Shown one piece after another: positions 11,721-24,299 of a DNA stretch of 49,837 nt (positions are counted from its first letter, which is position 1; each line of letters starts with the position of its first letter). The notes beneath the pieces were generated by a model. It made no database searches, was not told where the DNA came from, and saw only the letters and a list, made by a program, of their open reading frames with translations. Source of the DNA: Welwitschia mirabilis (taxonomy: Eukaryota; Gnetophyta; Gnetopsida; Welwitschiales); contig JBOZIK010000001.1 in NCBI GenBank assembly GCA_051453625.1, forward strand, positions 202,985,461 through 203,035,297, written 5' to 3'. The position numbers and the translations under genes were made by a program.

Positions 11721-14700
11721 TCATTACTCTCTGCATTGGGGTGCATAACAATGGAAGCATATTACAAGAAAAAAGGGAAAGAACACAAGTTATAATTCTA
11801 ATCTCTTAATTTTAATGCCCTTTTTGGAATTCAAAAAATTCTTAAAGGATAAGGAAAAGGAGAATAATAACAATAATGATCTAAAACTTTCTATGAATTG
11901 AGATAAGGAAAATATTAATGGATTGGAGATGCCTTTTTGCTTACTCTTTCTTATGATTTTCTCCACTCTATTTCTTTGCATGTTTACAGCTGAGTACTAG
12001 TAAGTCAAAAGTTTATGGAGAGATAATCTCATTCTTATTGCTCTTTTAATTTAAACATTAAAAGTTAGTCAATTCATCTTATGAATTTTCAAGTTCTTTT
12101 CTTAAGACATTATTTAAGTCTAGCTTTATTTAAAGTTAAAAAGCAAAAGAATAAAATTAGAGAGTAAAGCCAAAAAGGGGAGGAAACATCAAAGATGCAA
12201 AATAAGCATACTTTAACATTGTAATCCTTAAGTTGAATCCCAATTTGGTATACAAGTCTAGAGATATTTATTCATTGATAGTCATTTGATCAACGTTTCT
12301 GATTACAAAAATGATTGCATCAATTCTCATTTTTAAATTAATAGCACAAACAACTAAAGACCTATAATTATCATTTGTATACAGAGAGTTAGGGATAGCA
12401 AGGTTTTATAGGGTACTCTAGATGCATTCCCTTTGTTGAATTTGTTCCAATGACATCTTTGTTAAGTAAGTATTCTCTTATCTTAAACAAATTTAAATGA
12501 ATTTATCTTTCTATGTTGATTTTAAGTATTAGAGCATTCATAACACATTACATTCTGAATCTCTATCAAATTGGAAAGTTTTTAGTAAAGAGGATATAGT
12601 GTAAATTTGCCTGAGAAAAAATTTTACTAAATAGTAGAAAAATAACCTTGAATATAAAATGTCTTATCACGACTCATATAATTGATTTATTTTGGCATTT
12701 TAATTTAGGCTTAGAATTTAGCATGTTTACATTTTGCCTTTGAATAGTGGAACAGTTTTCTTTATCTAATATTCACATTGCATGAATTATATTATGATGC
12801 AATCACCTAATAGTTGATATAATTAAGTGGTATCATTTAAAAAGTATGGATGATGATGGAATTGACTAAAAAAACACCCATTTTATATGCTTTTCATTTA
12901 TTAAAAAGAGTAAAGCATGTTCAATTATCATGTGTAGATAACAATTACATGATCTTTACTTCCTTGCATCTTTTTTAATTTAATTTGATAATAACCTTTC
13001 AAAAATGGTTTCAAGAAAGAGTTATAGTTTCTTGACAATCAAGGTTTAAAATTTCAAATCAAAGTTGCTCCACAACTTTATTAAAGTTTAGGATTACTAA
13101 ATATAATATTTACAAGATAAGGTCATATAATTATGACAAAGTTCATATTTTTCTTTTTGTGGGATAATATGCTAAACAAAAGCATTGTTGACCACCATGT
13201 TTATGGAATGCTAATTTTTAGGTTGTAGGCTAGTGGATTTTTAGTGTACCTTTTGTACTTTATTAGTTTACTTATAAATGGTGCATTATCTTATAGACAT
13301 TTTTAGGTATAGATATATCTAATAAGAACTTTATTATAAATTTTTACAATAACCATTCAAAGAAAATTGTTATCACAACTTACATGTATAGAATAAAGAA
13401 AACAAAGATAAAGAGCAGTTAATGCCTAATCTTTTAATACCCTATATGGTTTCTTTCCAAAAAATTCTATATGCCTCCACTAAAAGCATGACTCTTCATT
13501 CTCCCTCACTTAGATATGAAATGAACTAGATTTTAAATATAAATAAACTCTATAATAAATTGAATAATTTGCAATGAGTATGTTTATTTAAAAAACACAA
13601 AACTTTAAAGAACAAGAAAATCAGTATTTAGTACTTCTTATAATTAAAGTCTTAAGTGTAGTTTATTACAACATTTTATTAAACAGAGTTTTCACATATG
13701 CATTAGATGCATTGATTGTTTAGATTTATCTTAGATGTAATTCAAATGTCATTCTAAAAGGACAACCAAACTTACCTTTATCGCTTAAAAAAAAAACCCA
13801 TAACCTTTAAGATAAAGGACTAAGTAAAATGACTGCATTTCCTTTCAGTTAAAATGACTCTCTTAAATAACAGTATGAAATATACATGTGTATGATAAGT
13901 ATAGGAAAAATATAGGGATATGAAACAAATAATTATTATGGCATAAAGATGAATACCTTAGTATGACATTTAGAATTATGATGACAAAGAGGTTATAATA
14001 AGGAAGATAATACAAGGATGAAATGAAAGGAAGAAAAGGGGAAGAATAGATTAGAAAAAATAGTACAAAGGTAGAGTACAGATGATAAAATATAAAGGGG
14101 TAAATCTAGGAAACTATATTAATAAACACAAGAGTGTGGTGTAATGAAATAAAAAGGGGGGAAATAAAAATTATATTTTTGAGATTTTAGTTTGTAATAG
14201 TCCAACCTTTATATTTATTATAATGGTCCTAATCTTTCTAGCTAATGTTATCGCCCATAAGACTTTAATAGTGTTAGGATTGCTTATTAGCATAATTAGT
14301 ATGCTATACCATTCTTGTAAAAAAAACTCCATATGTACCCATATTTTTTTAAGATCATAGTGGATATTTTGATATTATGGAAAATATATTTGATAAGATT
14401 AAAGACTTTATTTTAGACTTTGTGATGGTTTCCTTAGGTAATGTTGTTGTTATATTATTCTAATGAAATTTCATCTTACTCTTAGCTACTTATAGGAATT
14501 AATTTATATTGAATTTTATATGTTGTTGGATGTATTTACTAACATTCATGTTGCTTCTAATGTGATTCAATGTAGTTATGTTATGCATAGTATATCTATA
14601 CAATGATGTAGGTTTAGCACATTCCTTAATAACTATGTTTTCTTCTAGTATGCCTTAACGCATTCTAGGTATGTATCCTTAAATGTCTCTTCTTATAAGT

Positions 14701-15694
14701 TTGTACATATAAATTAAATGCCTCAAGTAGATATTTGTTATTTTATGCATAAAATGATATAACATTAGTTATTTTACTATGATGCTCGTTGAAATAGTGT
14801 CACATCCACACTTATAAGGTTAAATAATTTTTTTACTTAAAATTTTTATAGAAAATTAATGAAGATTCCCTTGTAGTTATTTGCTATGTAAATCTATTTC
14901 TTATGAAAATTTGCGAAGTTGGAAACTTTTGATTTAGGTCATCAATTCTTTTTAAATTAAAGAATTTTTAAATTTCTTTTGCTTAATGGTCAGGTATAAG
15001 AAAAAGGGATTTGGAGAAAGCCAAGTGGGTAACTTTTAGAATGAGACCTCCATAGTTTTTCCTTTATAAATCCTTAAAGCCCTTGGGTTATAAGGATTTT
15101 TTAAAAAAAGAAAAAAGAAATTACTCTTATACTTTTGGGCTTTACAAAACTATAGGATATCTCTTAACTCTTGAGGATAAAATTTTGTTGTAAGTTTAGG
15201 TATGGTTTAAGAAATCTCTTATTCTTGTTGCTACAAATTTTCTATTCTAGTATTATTTTACCTTCTTTTACAACATTTTTCTATCATTTTAAGCTGGTGT
15301 TTTATCTTAAAACTTTTCTCTGCAACGTTCCCATTAAATTGATTGGTTAAGAAGCTCTTGTGACTTTCAATTACCTAAAAATTTTTGTATCTATTCAAGA
15401 TGTCATAAATCTATAATTACTAGGAAAATTTTCATTTGGGCCCTAAAGTAAAGCTAAAAATTTGGAAACTTTACAAATTAAAAAAAGAGATAAGACTAAC
15501 CAGGGTAACTAGTTATATGAAATTCAGAAGGAGAGCTCTATGTTGGGATTCCACGACTATGAAAGTGAACAATTAGAAAGAAAAAAGAAAAATTNNNNNN
15601 NNNNNNNNNNNNNNNNNNNNNNNNNNNNNNNNNNNNNNNNNNNNNNNNNNNNNNNNNNNNNNNNNNNNNNNNNNNNNNNNNNNNNNNNNNNNNN
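11721..15694. other. AT-rich stretch without recognisable genes
   Basis: No coding motif, RNA gene or terminal repeat pair was identified. A purine tract AAAAAGGGGAGG at about 12173-12184 resembles a polypurine tract, but no LTR was identified beside it. About 14990-15200 contains less AT-rich sequence of unknown origin. The last 100 bases (15595-15694) are an N gap. ORF1 of the following plus-strand LINE should lie just before 15995 but could not be recognised. Confidence 0.4.
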
Positions 15695-15994
15695 AATATT
15701 GAAATTAAAATACTAGTAGAAAATAAGACAAAAAATCAGCTATAGTCATAGAAAAAAGAGGTAAGGGAATGTTACCCGTACTAAAACCAAAATAGAATCT
15801 ACAGGAAAAAAATCACTTCTCAAATAGATTTTTACCACTAGATAGTAGTGAATTGGAGGTGTTAAAGTTTAAATTAGATTATAAAGGTAAAGATGAATAG
15901 ACAAAGGTAACGAAGGTAGGAAAGACCTTAGTGATAGATAGAAAATAGGTCCTAGAAGACCCTTTTGGAGGTGTCAGTAAAACTACTAAAAAAA

Positions 15995-18900
15995 ATGAAT
16001 ATCCTAAGCTAGAATATTATGGCCATGTAGTTTGCTTCAAAGATTAAAGATTTAAAAGAATGAAAAGCTCATAATTTATAAATAATATGCCTTCAAGAGA
16101 GCAAAATACAAAAAGAGTTTTTTTAGTAAGTTTAAAAAAACTTAGAATGTTAAATGGGTCTCTAGCTATGGCAAGGTAGAGGAAATGTAGATGTTTATTA
16201 AGAAACGTACAAGAAGATATAAATGAACAAACAATATCAAATCATTTTCTTAGGAAAATGGATTTTGTTAGATATTTACAATACTTAACACTTAAAGAAA
16301 ACAAATGCATATTATGAAATAGAATCTAAGAGAAGATGAGAAATTAGAATTTCATTATAATTAGTGATTTTAACTAAACACTTTTTGAATGAAAGAAATA
16401 GGAAGAAGGGAGATGGATTTCCATAGCATGATAAAACTAGAGGGTCTGATCAGCAAACTAGAACTTGTAAATTTACCTTGTAAAAGGTTTAATTTACATG
16501 ATCAAATAGAAGAAAATACAACAAAAGCATTTTATCTTAGATGTATAGAACTTTAATCTTAGCAAGTATGTTCAAAGCAGAGAATTAAACCTGGAGGGGG
16601 CTGGTCAACGGTATTTAGACCATAAACATTAGTATTAATATTAAGAATTAAACAAAATAGAAAAACCCATTTTACTTTTGACAACATGTGGCTAGAAGAA
16701 GAGGAGATGGAGATCTTCATTAGATAGACTTAGTGGATAGACAAAAACAACCCTATCCAAACTCTTTAGGAAAACTTGCAAAAATTAAGCTAGGGATAAA
16801 AGAATGAAATAGATAATGATTAAGAAAATTAAATACAAAGAAATTATTAAAGAGAAAGATCACTAATATATAATAAAAATATAAAAGAAAAGAGGACTTT
16901 GAGATGAAAAATTAAAGAAATTATAAGGACTACACAAGATTAAAAAAATAAAAAGCACTATGTTAAGAGTAGAGATCACACATGAATTAGTTAAAAGATG
17001 GAGATAAGCATACTAGTTTTTTTTTTTCAAGGTGATGAATGAGAGAATACATGCTAATGAAATCAAGTAAGTGGTATGGGATAACTAATTTTACAAAAAA
17101 TAAAAAATTCAAAACATCTTTTTGGATATCCTACAAGAGCTATGGAGGACAAAGAGGATGTTGATAGATCTATTTTTATGGCCTAAACCTTAGTAATAAA
17201 AGAACCCTTTGAGACTTTTGGAAAAATATGAGGTTTGAAATGTGTTAAAGAAAATGAAACTTAATTGTAGTCCTGGCCTTAATGGATGGATAATTAAGTC
17301 TTTAAAAAAAATTAGAATACCATTGGTAAATCTGTGAAAGATATCTTTAATAAAGCTATGAAATCAGATTCAATTTCATAATAATGAAATAATATACATA
17401 ATAACATGATTTCTAAAAGCCTAGAATCTATAAATGTCTAATACTTGAGTCTTATAAGGATTTTTAACATTAGCTATAAGCTCTATTTAAAGGCACTAGT
17501 AAGCTAGATTAGATCTTACTTACATAAAGTAATGCATCAAAAGAAGATAGGTTTCTATAAAACAAAATATACTTGACTAAGTAATTTTAAATCATGAAAT
17601 CTTTCACTCAACGTAGGAAAGAATGTAAGAGATTATGCCTTAAAGCTAGATATAAGAAAAACCTATAATAGCATATCTTAAAGATTTCTGAGACATGTCT
17701 TATAAAAGGTGTTTCCTTGTTGTTCATCAATTTAATAATTCAGGTGCAAGAAATATCCATATACATATTAAAGATTAATTAAGAAATATATGTATTTTTT
17801 AGTACAAATAAGGGTCTAAGGCATAAAAATCCCCTCTTTTCTTATCTTTTGATTATTATCTTGAATGTTTTATAGGATTATATTTAAAAAAATATGGGTG
17901 AAAACTTAACTTACATAATATGCAAGTCATGTGTAACCACTTTACCAATGACTCACTATTGTTCTTTAAGTCTAATATCTAGTAAATATTAGCTATTAAG
18001 AAGGGGTTATAAGTCCAAGATAACTTACCTTGATGCCAAGGTCAAGGAACATATGAACCTTAGGTCCTGGGTTCAAATCCTTGTCGAGGCAAGGGTACTA
18101 ATAAAACATTGCACTTTGGTATCTATCATCATAAGTTAGCATACATCCTAATTCCTTAGAGTAATTTGTAACACATAATATCTAGCTAGAATTCCCTTAG
18201 AAGGGGGTAAAAAAACAAAAAGAAATAAAAGGTGTATGGGGAAGAAAAACTCTACTAATGAGTCAGAATTAGAAACTATTTAGAAGAAAAATAGAAAATA
18301 TTTTATAAACATTTGGATAAATGTCTAGCAGGCAATTAAGATAGATCTAATCTCGAGAATGAAAAATGTTAAATATTTTGATTTAAGGATACTAATGTTT
18401 TAATGAAACATTATAATATAATAGATAAAATTTCATTTTTTTAATGAGGTTAAGATTATCTTGGTTAATACTATGATATTAGCTATAGTAAGGCACAATT
18501 CTGTAATAAAAGTCATACTTGAGAGAATTAAGGGTACTCTAAATAAACTAGTTAAGAACTTCATTTAAAAATATGGAAGAGAAGGATAAGGGTTTATGAA
18601 ATAGCATGGAAGGAGATTATTAAGCTAGTGAAGTCAAGAGGTTAGGAAAGTTAGGATATAAGAGATAGTATTTTTCTTATTAAGATAAACATCATTAAAA
18701 AAATAGAGGTAGGGGAATCTTCCCTATCAAAGAACATTCTTAAGAAGAAATACAGAGGTTAGAAAGTGAGATAAGGGACTTCAACCTTCTAACAATCTTT
18801 ATGCTTACGAAGAGCTAAAAATTGGAACACCTAAATTCATGGATGATTGGTAAGTGGAAATCCCATTCTAAAGCTCTTAGACTTTGAGAGGCTATTACAC

Positions 18901-20350
18901 TAGTGATATTAAATAACTAAGCTAGGAAAAGAACTAACTTTTGAAGAAAGTGGGATTTAAAGTTAAAAATTATTAGGGTGGGAGGTTAGTCCCCTGCTAT
19001 GATAGAATACTTTTAGATCACGATATAGGTAAAGTAGAAAAATACATAAGAAAAATAAAAGTACATTGGGGAGTGGAGGAAGATAGAAGAACATTAGATG
19101 GAGGGAAATTTAGTACTAAAACCCTTTAACTTATAGATATGATATCAACAAAGTATTACACAAAACATGAAAGATAAGTATGATGGGAAAGTATAGCACT
19201 TTAAGATGGTTAATTATCCAAGGAAATTTCTAAATTCAATTAATTTGAGGAAGATGTAATTAAAGATAGTTCAAGGTTGTTAATTTTGTGGATTATTTTA
19301 AATTCTTGAGCACTAGTTTTAGTAGTATTTAACTACTATTGTAGTTTGAAGAAACTTTAATAGAAAGAAAACTTAGAGTGGGATAGTATACATAGTAGGG
19401 AATTTTTTTAACATGATATTATAGCTTCTTTAGGTATCCTGTAACTATGTTGTGTTGATAGAAACTTAACAAAGCTTAGTGTAAATTATGTTAAATGTAT
19501 AAAGGAAGATTAAAAAACTCTTCACATTAAGAGATACGACTGAGCACCCTCAATTTGAGCCAGTGAATGGAATAAAGTTTAGAAAGAATGTAGAATTATG
19601 GAAATAGATTATTCTAGTCAAGTGGAAAGTACTCCTTAATCTTAAAGGAGAAGTAAACTTTAATCCTACTAGTATTGATAAAAATTGACAAAATTTTATT
19701 TGGTAGAAGATGATAGGAAATCAGTACATAGCTTATTGCATAAGCAATTAGGCTTGAAAAAGTTGGGAATAAGTCCTCTAGAAATTCATAACATACAATA
19801 ATGTAGATAAGTTTTTTAAGTAAAAGATGTCCTAAACTAGAAAAGTGTATATCAAAAAATTGAAATTGCAACTTCCTTAAAACTTTATGGAAAAATATTT
19901 TAACTACTAACTTGGTCACAAAATTTGTTAACTACCATTTCATGCAAGATCGGAATGGTTTGAAAATTCATGATCTTTATTTTAACTTTCTTATAGCCTT
20001 TAAGGAAGAAAGGAGAATTAATCTATCTTGCTTGCTTAAAGAGAATCTTTGAGGTAATGTGAAAAGAAAATACTCAAGGCTCATGAAGAAGCTATAAGAC
20101 TTTTTGTAAGAGGAAGTTATAACAATTAAGCTAATAGGAAGCTAGTGATAAATGAGGAATCTTAGCATGATAGACAAAGGATATCCTACTAATGCAAAAA
20201 ATATGCATTAAGAGATTTTGAAAGGCACAAAAGATCATAATTGGTTAATGTCAAAGCTAAAGTAGGAAGAGCCCTAGTAACTAGCATAGTAGCAGTGAAA
20301 ATGTGGTAACACATAAAGAAAATGAGATAATAGCTAAACTAGTTCAACAA
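15995..20350 (+). pseudogene. LINE-3 ORF2 remnant (endonuclease - reverse transcriptase)
   Basis: The frame opens at 15995 with MNILS*NIMAM, the standard endonuclease start with Trp changed to TAG. About 30 codons later it continues with IICLQESKIQ, the catalytic-glutamate block. IIISDFN at 16354-16374 matches the endonuclease GDFN motif. RT blocks follow: CSPGLNGWI (17263-17292, PDG motif degraded), LKLDIRKTYN (17640-17669), GLRHKNPLF (17813-17839) and FTNDSLLFF (17941-17967), the catalytic FADD motif with its first aspartate now Asn. At 19692 NFIW*KMIGNQYIA begins the usual block after RT. The length, about 4.1 kb after removing the SINE-like insert, fits a full ORF2. It cannot be functional. 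A Ser/Thr/Lys/Pro-rich open patch at about 20385-20510 lies near or just past the end and is not identified. Confidence 0.72.
18020..18232 (+). mobile_element. Possible tRNA-derived SINE inserted in LINE-3
   Basis: GGTTCAAATCC at 18070-18080 matches the pol III B box (GGTTCRANNCC). It is preceded by CTTGATGCCAAGG, where a degenerate A box may lie, and the insert ends in an A-rich tail (about 18210-18232). RT-like sequence is found on both sides: the catalytic FTND block at 17941-17967 before it, and a degraded block resembling the one that normally follows (about 18270-18340) after it. This supports a separate insertion. Target duplications are not clear, and the A box is only a guess. Confidence 0.5.
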
Positions 20351-21308
20351 GGTGATATAGGAGATGTAGACCTAGGAGTAAAACAAGTGGAGTCCCCAAG
20401 GTAGAGTTAAAAATAGTTATATCTTCTAGCTTAATTAGAGCAACTAGTGTAACCAAAGTAGGTAAACCTATTAAACCAACTAGTGTAGTAGCTATAGTAG
20501 GCAATGCTTGATGTGATTATTATTAGTAACTAAGAGAACAAATACTTGAAAAGAAATTTCAAACATTAACATAGTTGATTTTAGAACCAGCAAAATCTAG
20601 ACTTATACAATTTAATCAATATCAATTTCTAGGAGTCAAACAAAAATAAGGTAGCACCCTATGGAGGAGGATCTTCTCATCCTTTAAGTTTCAATTCTAG
20701 TAATAGTAGAGAAGAAGAGGAGGGATCTGTAAAAGCTCAATATGATAAGATTAAGTCCATTAAGAAATGAAGGAATCACTACCAAGATTTAGGGTTACAA
20801 ACAAGGATAGCTAAGGATCAAATTTTAAAGCCCATAAGAAATTGGTGCTACTATAGCATTCTAATAAGAAAAGACACAAGGCACGATAAGCCTTGAAAAA
20901 GATAATTAGCATTAACAATGCTAAGGAAATTCTTGACAATTAAAAAACTAAAGTAATATACCATTTCATGCATATAAAGAAGCTCTTGAAAAAATATGGA
21001 AGATGGATTTAAGTCTTAACTGAATCCTCTCTATTTTTTCTTGACTTCTATTTATCTTAAAGATTGTTTGTATTAGCAAATTATAGGGAAAGTTACTATG
21101 TTTATTTTTTAAGTCAAGAGTTATCTCCCTACTTCCTTAGTCAAGGATCATCCCCCTATTTTCTATACCCCATTTTTTAAGTTATTATTTTTATTAATCT
21201 AGTAAAATCCTTTCTAAGTGGGGGAATACCCCTTTAGTAGGTTTTGTTTGCTAATCTTTGTACATGATTCATTATCTTTTTGAAACTAATAGACTCTATA
21301 ACTTTTTG

Positions 21309-21331
21309 AAAAAAAAAAAAAAAGAAAAAAA
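21309..21331 (+). other. Poly(A) tail of LINE-3
   Basis: A15, a single G, then A7 directly follows the LINE 3' end. Survival of a 15-base A run suggests this LINE is younger than the tailless LINE-1, although both are inactive. Confidence 0.7.
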
Positions 21332-22609
21332 GAATGTAAAGCACTTAATATGACTGAGATGTTATGGGGTCTTTAAATGAATACATGAAACATTAGATTA
21401 GATTAAATAATGTTTAACATTTTAAAGAAAATCATGATTTCATTTATGCCTAAGTACTTTTTAAAAATTTTTAGAAGGTAAGCTAGGTGGATAGGTGTAT
21501 GTCACATAAACACCCAATGGCACTTGAGCCATGCAACTTATACGTCCCTGCTAACATAAGGGTTTGAATTCAATAGTCCATGTTCAATATGTCTAAGAAT
21601 TTATCATTATGGTAGTTAATCTTGGATGCATACTTTTTTAAATTAAGTTATGATTTAAAATTATTTTAATATCAAATACTAATAACATTGAGGATAGGAT
21701 GATATATAGATATTTATAATGCATTAATAATAATAAAATTAGCATATAAAATTAGAAATATAAATGTTACTAGTAAAGAAAAATATTATAGATGAAATTT
21801 ACTATGAAAGTTTAATTTTTGCTAAAGAAGAATAACACAAAGTATTGTAAGAATGCATTAAATATGTAAGATCATACTATTGGAGGTTCTATGCATCAAA
21901 GAATTAACTTTCTAAACTAGAAGTTAGAATAACTTTATTCTTTAGGAGCAATATAATACTAGTATAAATAATAAGATAAGTGATAAGATGCCAAATTCAC
22001 AAGAAGGATTAAGGTAAATATAGGTTAAAGTTGCACATATACAGACTTATGTATATATAATAGTAAGATATCTTAATGAATAATTCAAACTATAAGTAGA
22101 ACTAAATGAATCATAATAAAATAAGTTGCAAAGTTAGTTCATTTTTCTTAAGTATTTCATGTCAAAGAGAAGTCACATAAATTTTAAGGCAATCCAAGGT
22201 GGAATCCATAAGCTATGCCTTTAGGACATGTCATCATAGTTTATGTAAAGCCATAAAATAGTATAAAAACTAATAATTAACAAATACAAAATATATCACG
22301 AAATCATATGTAAATAATTAGAAATAACACCATTATAATAATAAGATAAACATCAAATAAATAAAATTATTATTATTATTTTTTGAGAAATGGTAAACAT
22401 TTATTATAAACTACAACATGAGAAGAATACAACATAGCTTAAAAGCTATTTTTCCAAGCTCTATAGAAGTCATGCTAGTAATCAAAACCTCAACCATTAA
22501 TGCCTAATTTAGTCAGCCCCATTGCCTAATTCCTATTTGACATAGGTTCTAAAGTAGCATTACCCAATGGGTTTATAATAAAGCAGTTTTGAGAATCATT
22601 AAAATTAGA
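21332..22609. other. AT-rich stretch with one weak SINE-like patch
   Basis: Mostly featureless. At about 21482-21640 a less AT-rich patch contains AAGCTAGGTGGATAGGTG and GGGTTTGAATTC, loosely like A and B boxes, but they are about 80 bases apart, more than in ordinary tRNA-type promoters. No tail or target duplication is visible, so a SINE is only a possibility. Confidence 0.3.
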
Positions 22610-24058
22610 GGGAAGGAATGAATGAGTTCCACCAAATAAAATTTAAACTAATAATAGAATGAAAATGCATAATTAAAAAAAAAAAAACCCTTACCACGAT
22701 AATGTGGTTTCCCAATCTAGGTATGTCCACACATGGTCGATAGCTTTTACTCACAACTCTAGAGATTTTTGACCTATAAGAAAATAGTGGTTTTTTAGTA
22801 TACCACCAACCTTACAATACATGAGAGTCTCCTCATAAGGTAACACTCTCTCCCCTGTAAGGAAATAGTGATTTTAATAGCTGCATCATAAACCTTACAA
22901 TAGTGAGAGTCTCCTCGAAAGGTAACACTCTCTCCCTTGGAAGGGAATAATAGTTTTCTGGCTTACCAATAATCTTATAACAAAGAAGTGCTTACAAGTA
23001 CTATCTCAAATGCACATCCATACAAGGGTTTCCTTATAAAGAGATTGATTCAATAATAGACTTACAACAATATTCAATAATAAGATAGTTTATAATGTAA
23101 AACTAAAAGTACAATACAATAATAAGCCTAAGAATATAGCTTTGATGAAGATTTGAGATCCTTAATGTTATTTTTGTCATCATGAGTATAAATGAAGAAT
23201 GTAGAAATGAAGATACATGAGCAAATGATAAAAGCAATACAAGCTCATTTGCAAATGACCCATTTGATTCTTCATTAGAAGTTCCTTTCACCTGTGAATT
23301 CTTTATTCTTGATCTGATTGTTGTTTTCAAAATTCAAAAGCTAAGTATTCAGTAAGGTTCTAAGACTATTAATTTGTTTTGTAATCTCTATGCTTTATAT
23401 AGTCAAAGAAGTTCTAGCTATTTAATCTTGAAATATAGCCATTTAAATTTGTCACCATCGTGTAATGGATAGGAATTTTAAGCATCAGGTGTGTAACTTT
23501 AATTTTCATCAACATGAACTTCAGTCCGAGACATCTTCATTATTGTAGATATCTATTAATAATCAAATGTCTTTATCATGTAGTTGTCTTTAGTCAACTT
23601 GCCCAGATTTTAATGAAAGTTTCTTTATATAATCCTTGATCATGAATTTTTAATGTGAAAGCTGATAGCTCACTTAAAACATAACTTCTTAGTAAAAAAT
23701 CAAATTAACTCTATTACCTATTTTAGCTTAGTATAGATATCTTCAAATATGTAGACCTCTTCATCTATGTTAGATTCAACATTCAGCATAGTCATCTTAA
23801 GTCTGTGACATGATTTTTGGTAGATTTAAGATGTATTTAATTTCCTAAATATCTTCATTAGATATGTCTTCCATTTTCTAAACATCTTCAAACAACTAAT
23901 CTTGTAGTTTAACATTTGATCCTTTTCGTCACATGTTGTCTTTGAATATTCATCATGGTCTAAGGCCTATCAATGTCTGATGTTCTTGGTATTAACCTAT
24001 CTACACAATGATATAAGATATTTGACAAGTGGAATTATCAAAAGTAGATTTACCAATA
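22610..24058 (-). mobile_element. Copia LTR (solo or remnant), same family as the 37.3-45.5 kb element
   Basis: Near 22700-22735 the sequence GGTTTCCCAATC, then ATGTCCACAC, parallels GGTTTTCCAACC, then ATGTGTCCACAC at about 44190-44217. At the other end (24023-24058) GACAAGTGGAATTATCAAAA parallels AATAAGTGAAATCATCAAAA at about 45470. The order and spacing match a minus-strand LTR of about 1.45 kb. It differs from the other copies by an 83-bp tandem duplication at about 22809-22974. A decayed purine tract on the minus strand beyond 24058 would make it a 3' LTR, but no copia pol follows. Boundaries are approximate, especially the low-coordinate one. Confidence 0.6.
22809..22974. repeat. 83-bp tandem duplication inside the copia LTR
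   Basis: ACCTTACAAT begins two consecutive units at 22809 and 22892. Both run through GAGAGTCTCCTC and GGTAACACTCTCTCCC, then a purine-rich AAGGRAATA block. The related LTRs at 44.1 and 37.3 kb have only one such unit. Confidence 0.75.
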
Positions 24059-24200
24059 GGTATTCATTTGGAGTAAATTTAAGAGGAGGAATTTTAGCAA
24101 GTGGATTGATAGTGATAGGCTTAGTATTTTCTTCTTCTTCTTCTTCTTCTTCTTACTGCATTTACTCAATATCTTACATTTTAGAATGATATTGCTTTTT
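24059..24200 (-). other. Short segment with a (GAA)n / (CTT)n microsatellite
   Basis: Positions 24131-24154 are (CTT)8 on the plus strand. Read on the minus strand in one frame, this is a run of glutamates followed by NTKPITINPLAKIPPLKF, open up to the copia LTR edge. It could be a scrap of the copia element's terminal coding region or unrelated captured sequence. I cannot identify it. A T8 run at 24196-24203 may be the degraded poly(A) of LINE-2. Confidence 0.35.
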
Positions 24201-24299
24201 TTTCTATGCATCATTGTTATGCCTAGCTATTGTAGTAAGAACATGCTCCTCATCACTTTGATTGTATTTAGAAGACTTCCATAGCAAAGGTTCTTGAAT

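Larger units (their letters stand above)
15695..21331 (+). mobile_element. Decayed non-LTR retrotransposon (LINE-3) with poly(A) tail
   Basis: The plus strand is purine-rich throughout and carries, in order, an endonuclease, RT blocks and a C-terminal block, then a 3' UTR-like region (about 21020-21300). It ends in A15-G-A7 at 21309-21331. The pre-tail sequence (TTTGTTTGCTAATCTTTG, TACATGATTCATTA) is of the kind found at the 3' ends of plant LINEs. The 5' limit is uncertain because an N gap (15595-15694) lies there and ORF1 was not recognised, so 5' truncation is possible. Target-site duplications could not be found by eye. Confidence 0.72.

Noticed and set aside
12170-12187. AAAAAGGGGAGG as a polypurine tract of a plus-strand copia element
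   Set aside because: No LTR start or partner LTR was found next to it; purine runs are common here.
19614-19919. Minus-strand 101-codon ORF
   Set aside because: Antisense to the LINE-3 ORF2 block that contains NFIW and GNQYIA on the plus strand; a shadow frame.
21482-21640. SINE or tRNA gene from GGGTTTGAATTC
   Set aside because: The putative A and B boxes are too far apart, no cloverleaf or tail is visible; mentioned only as a weak patch.
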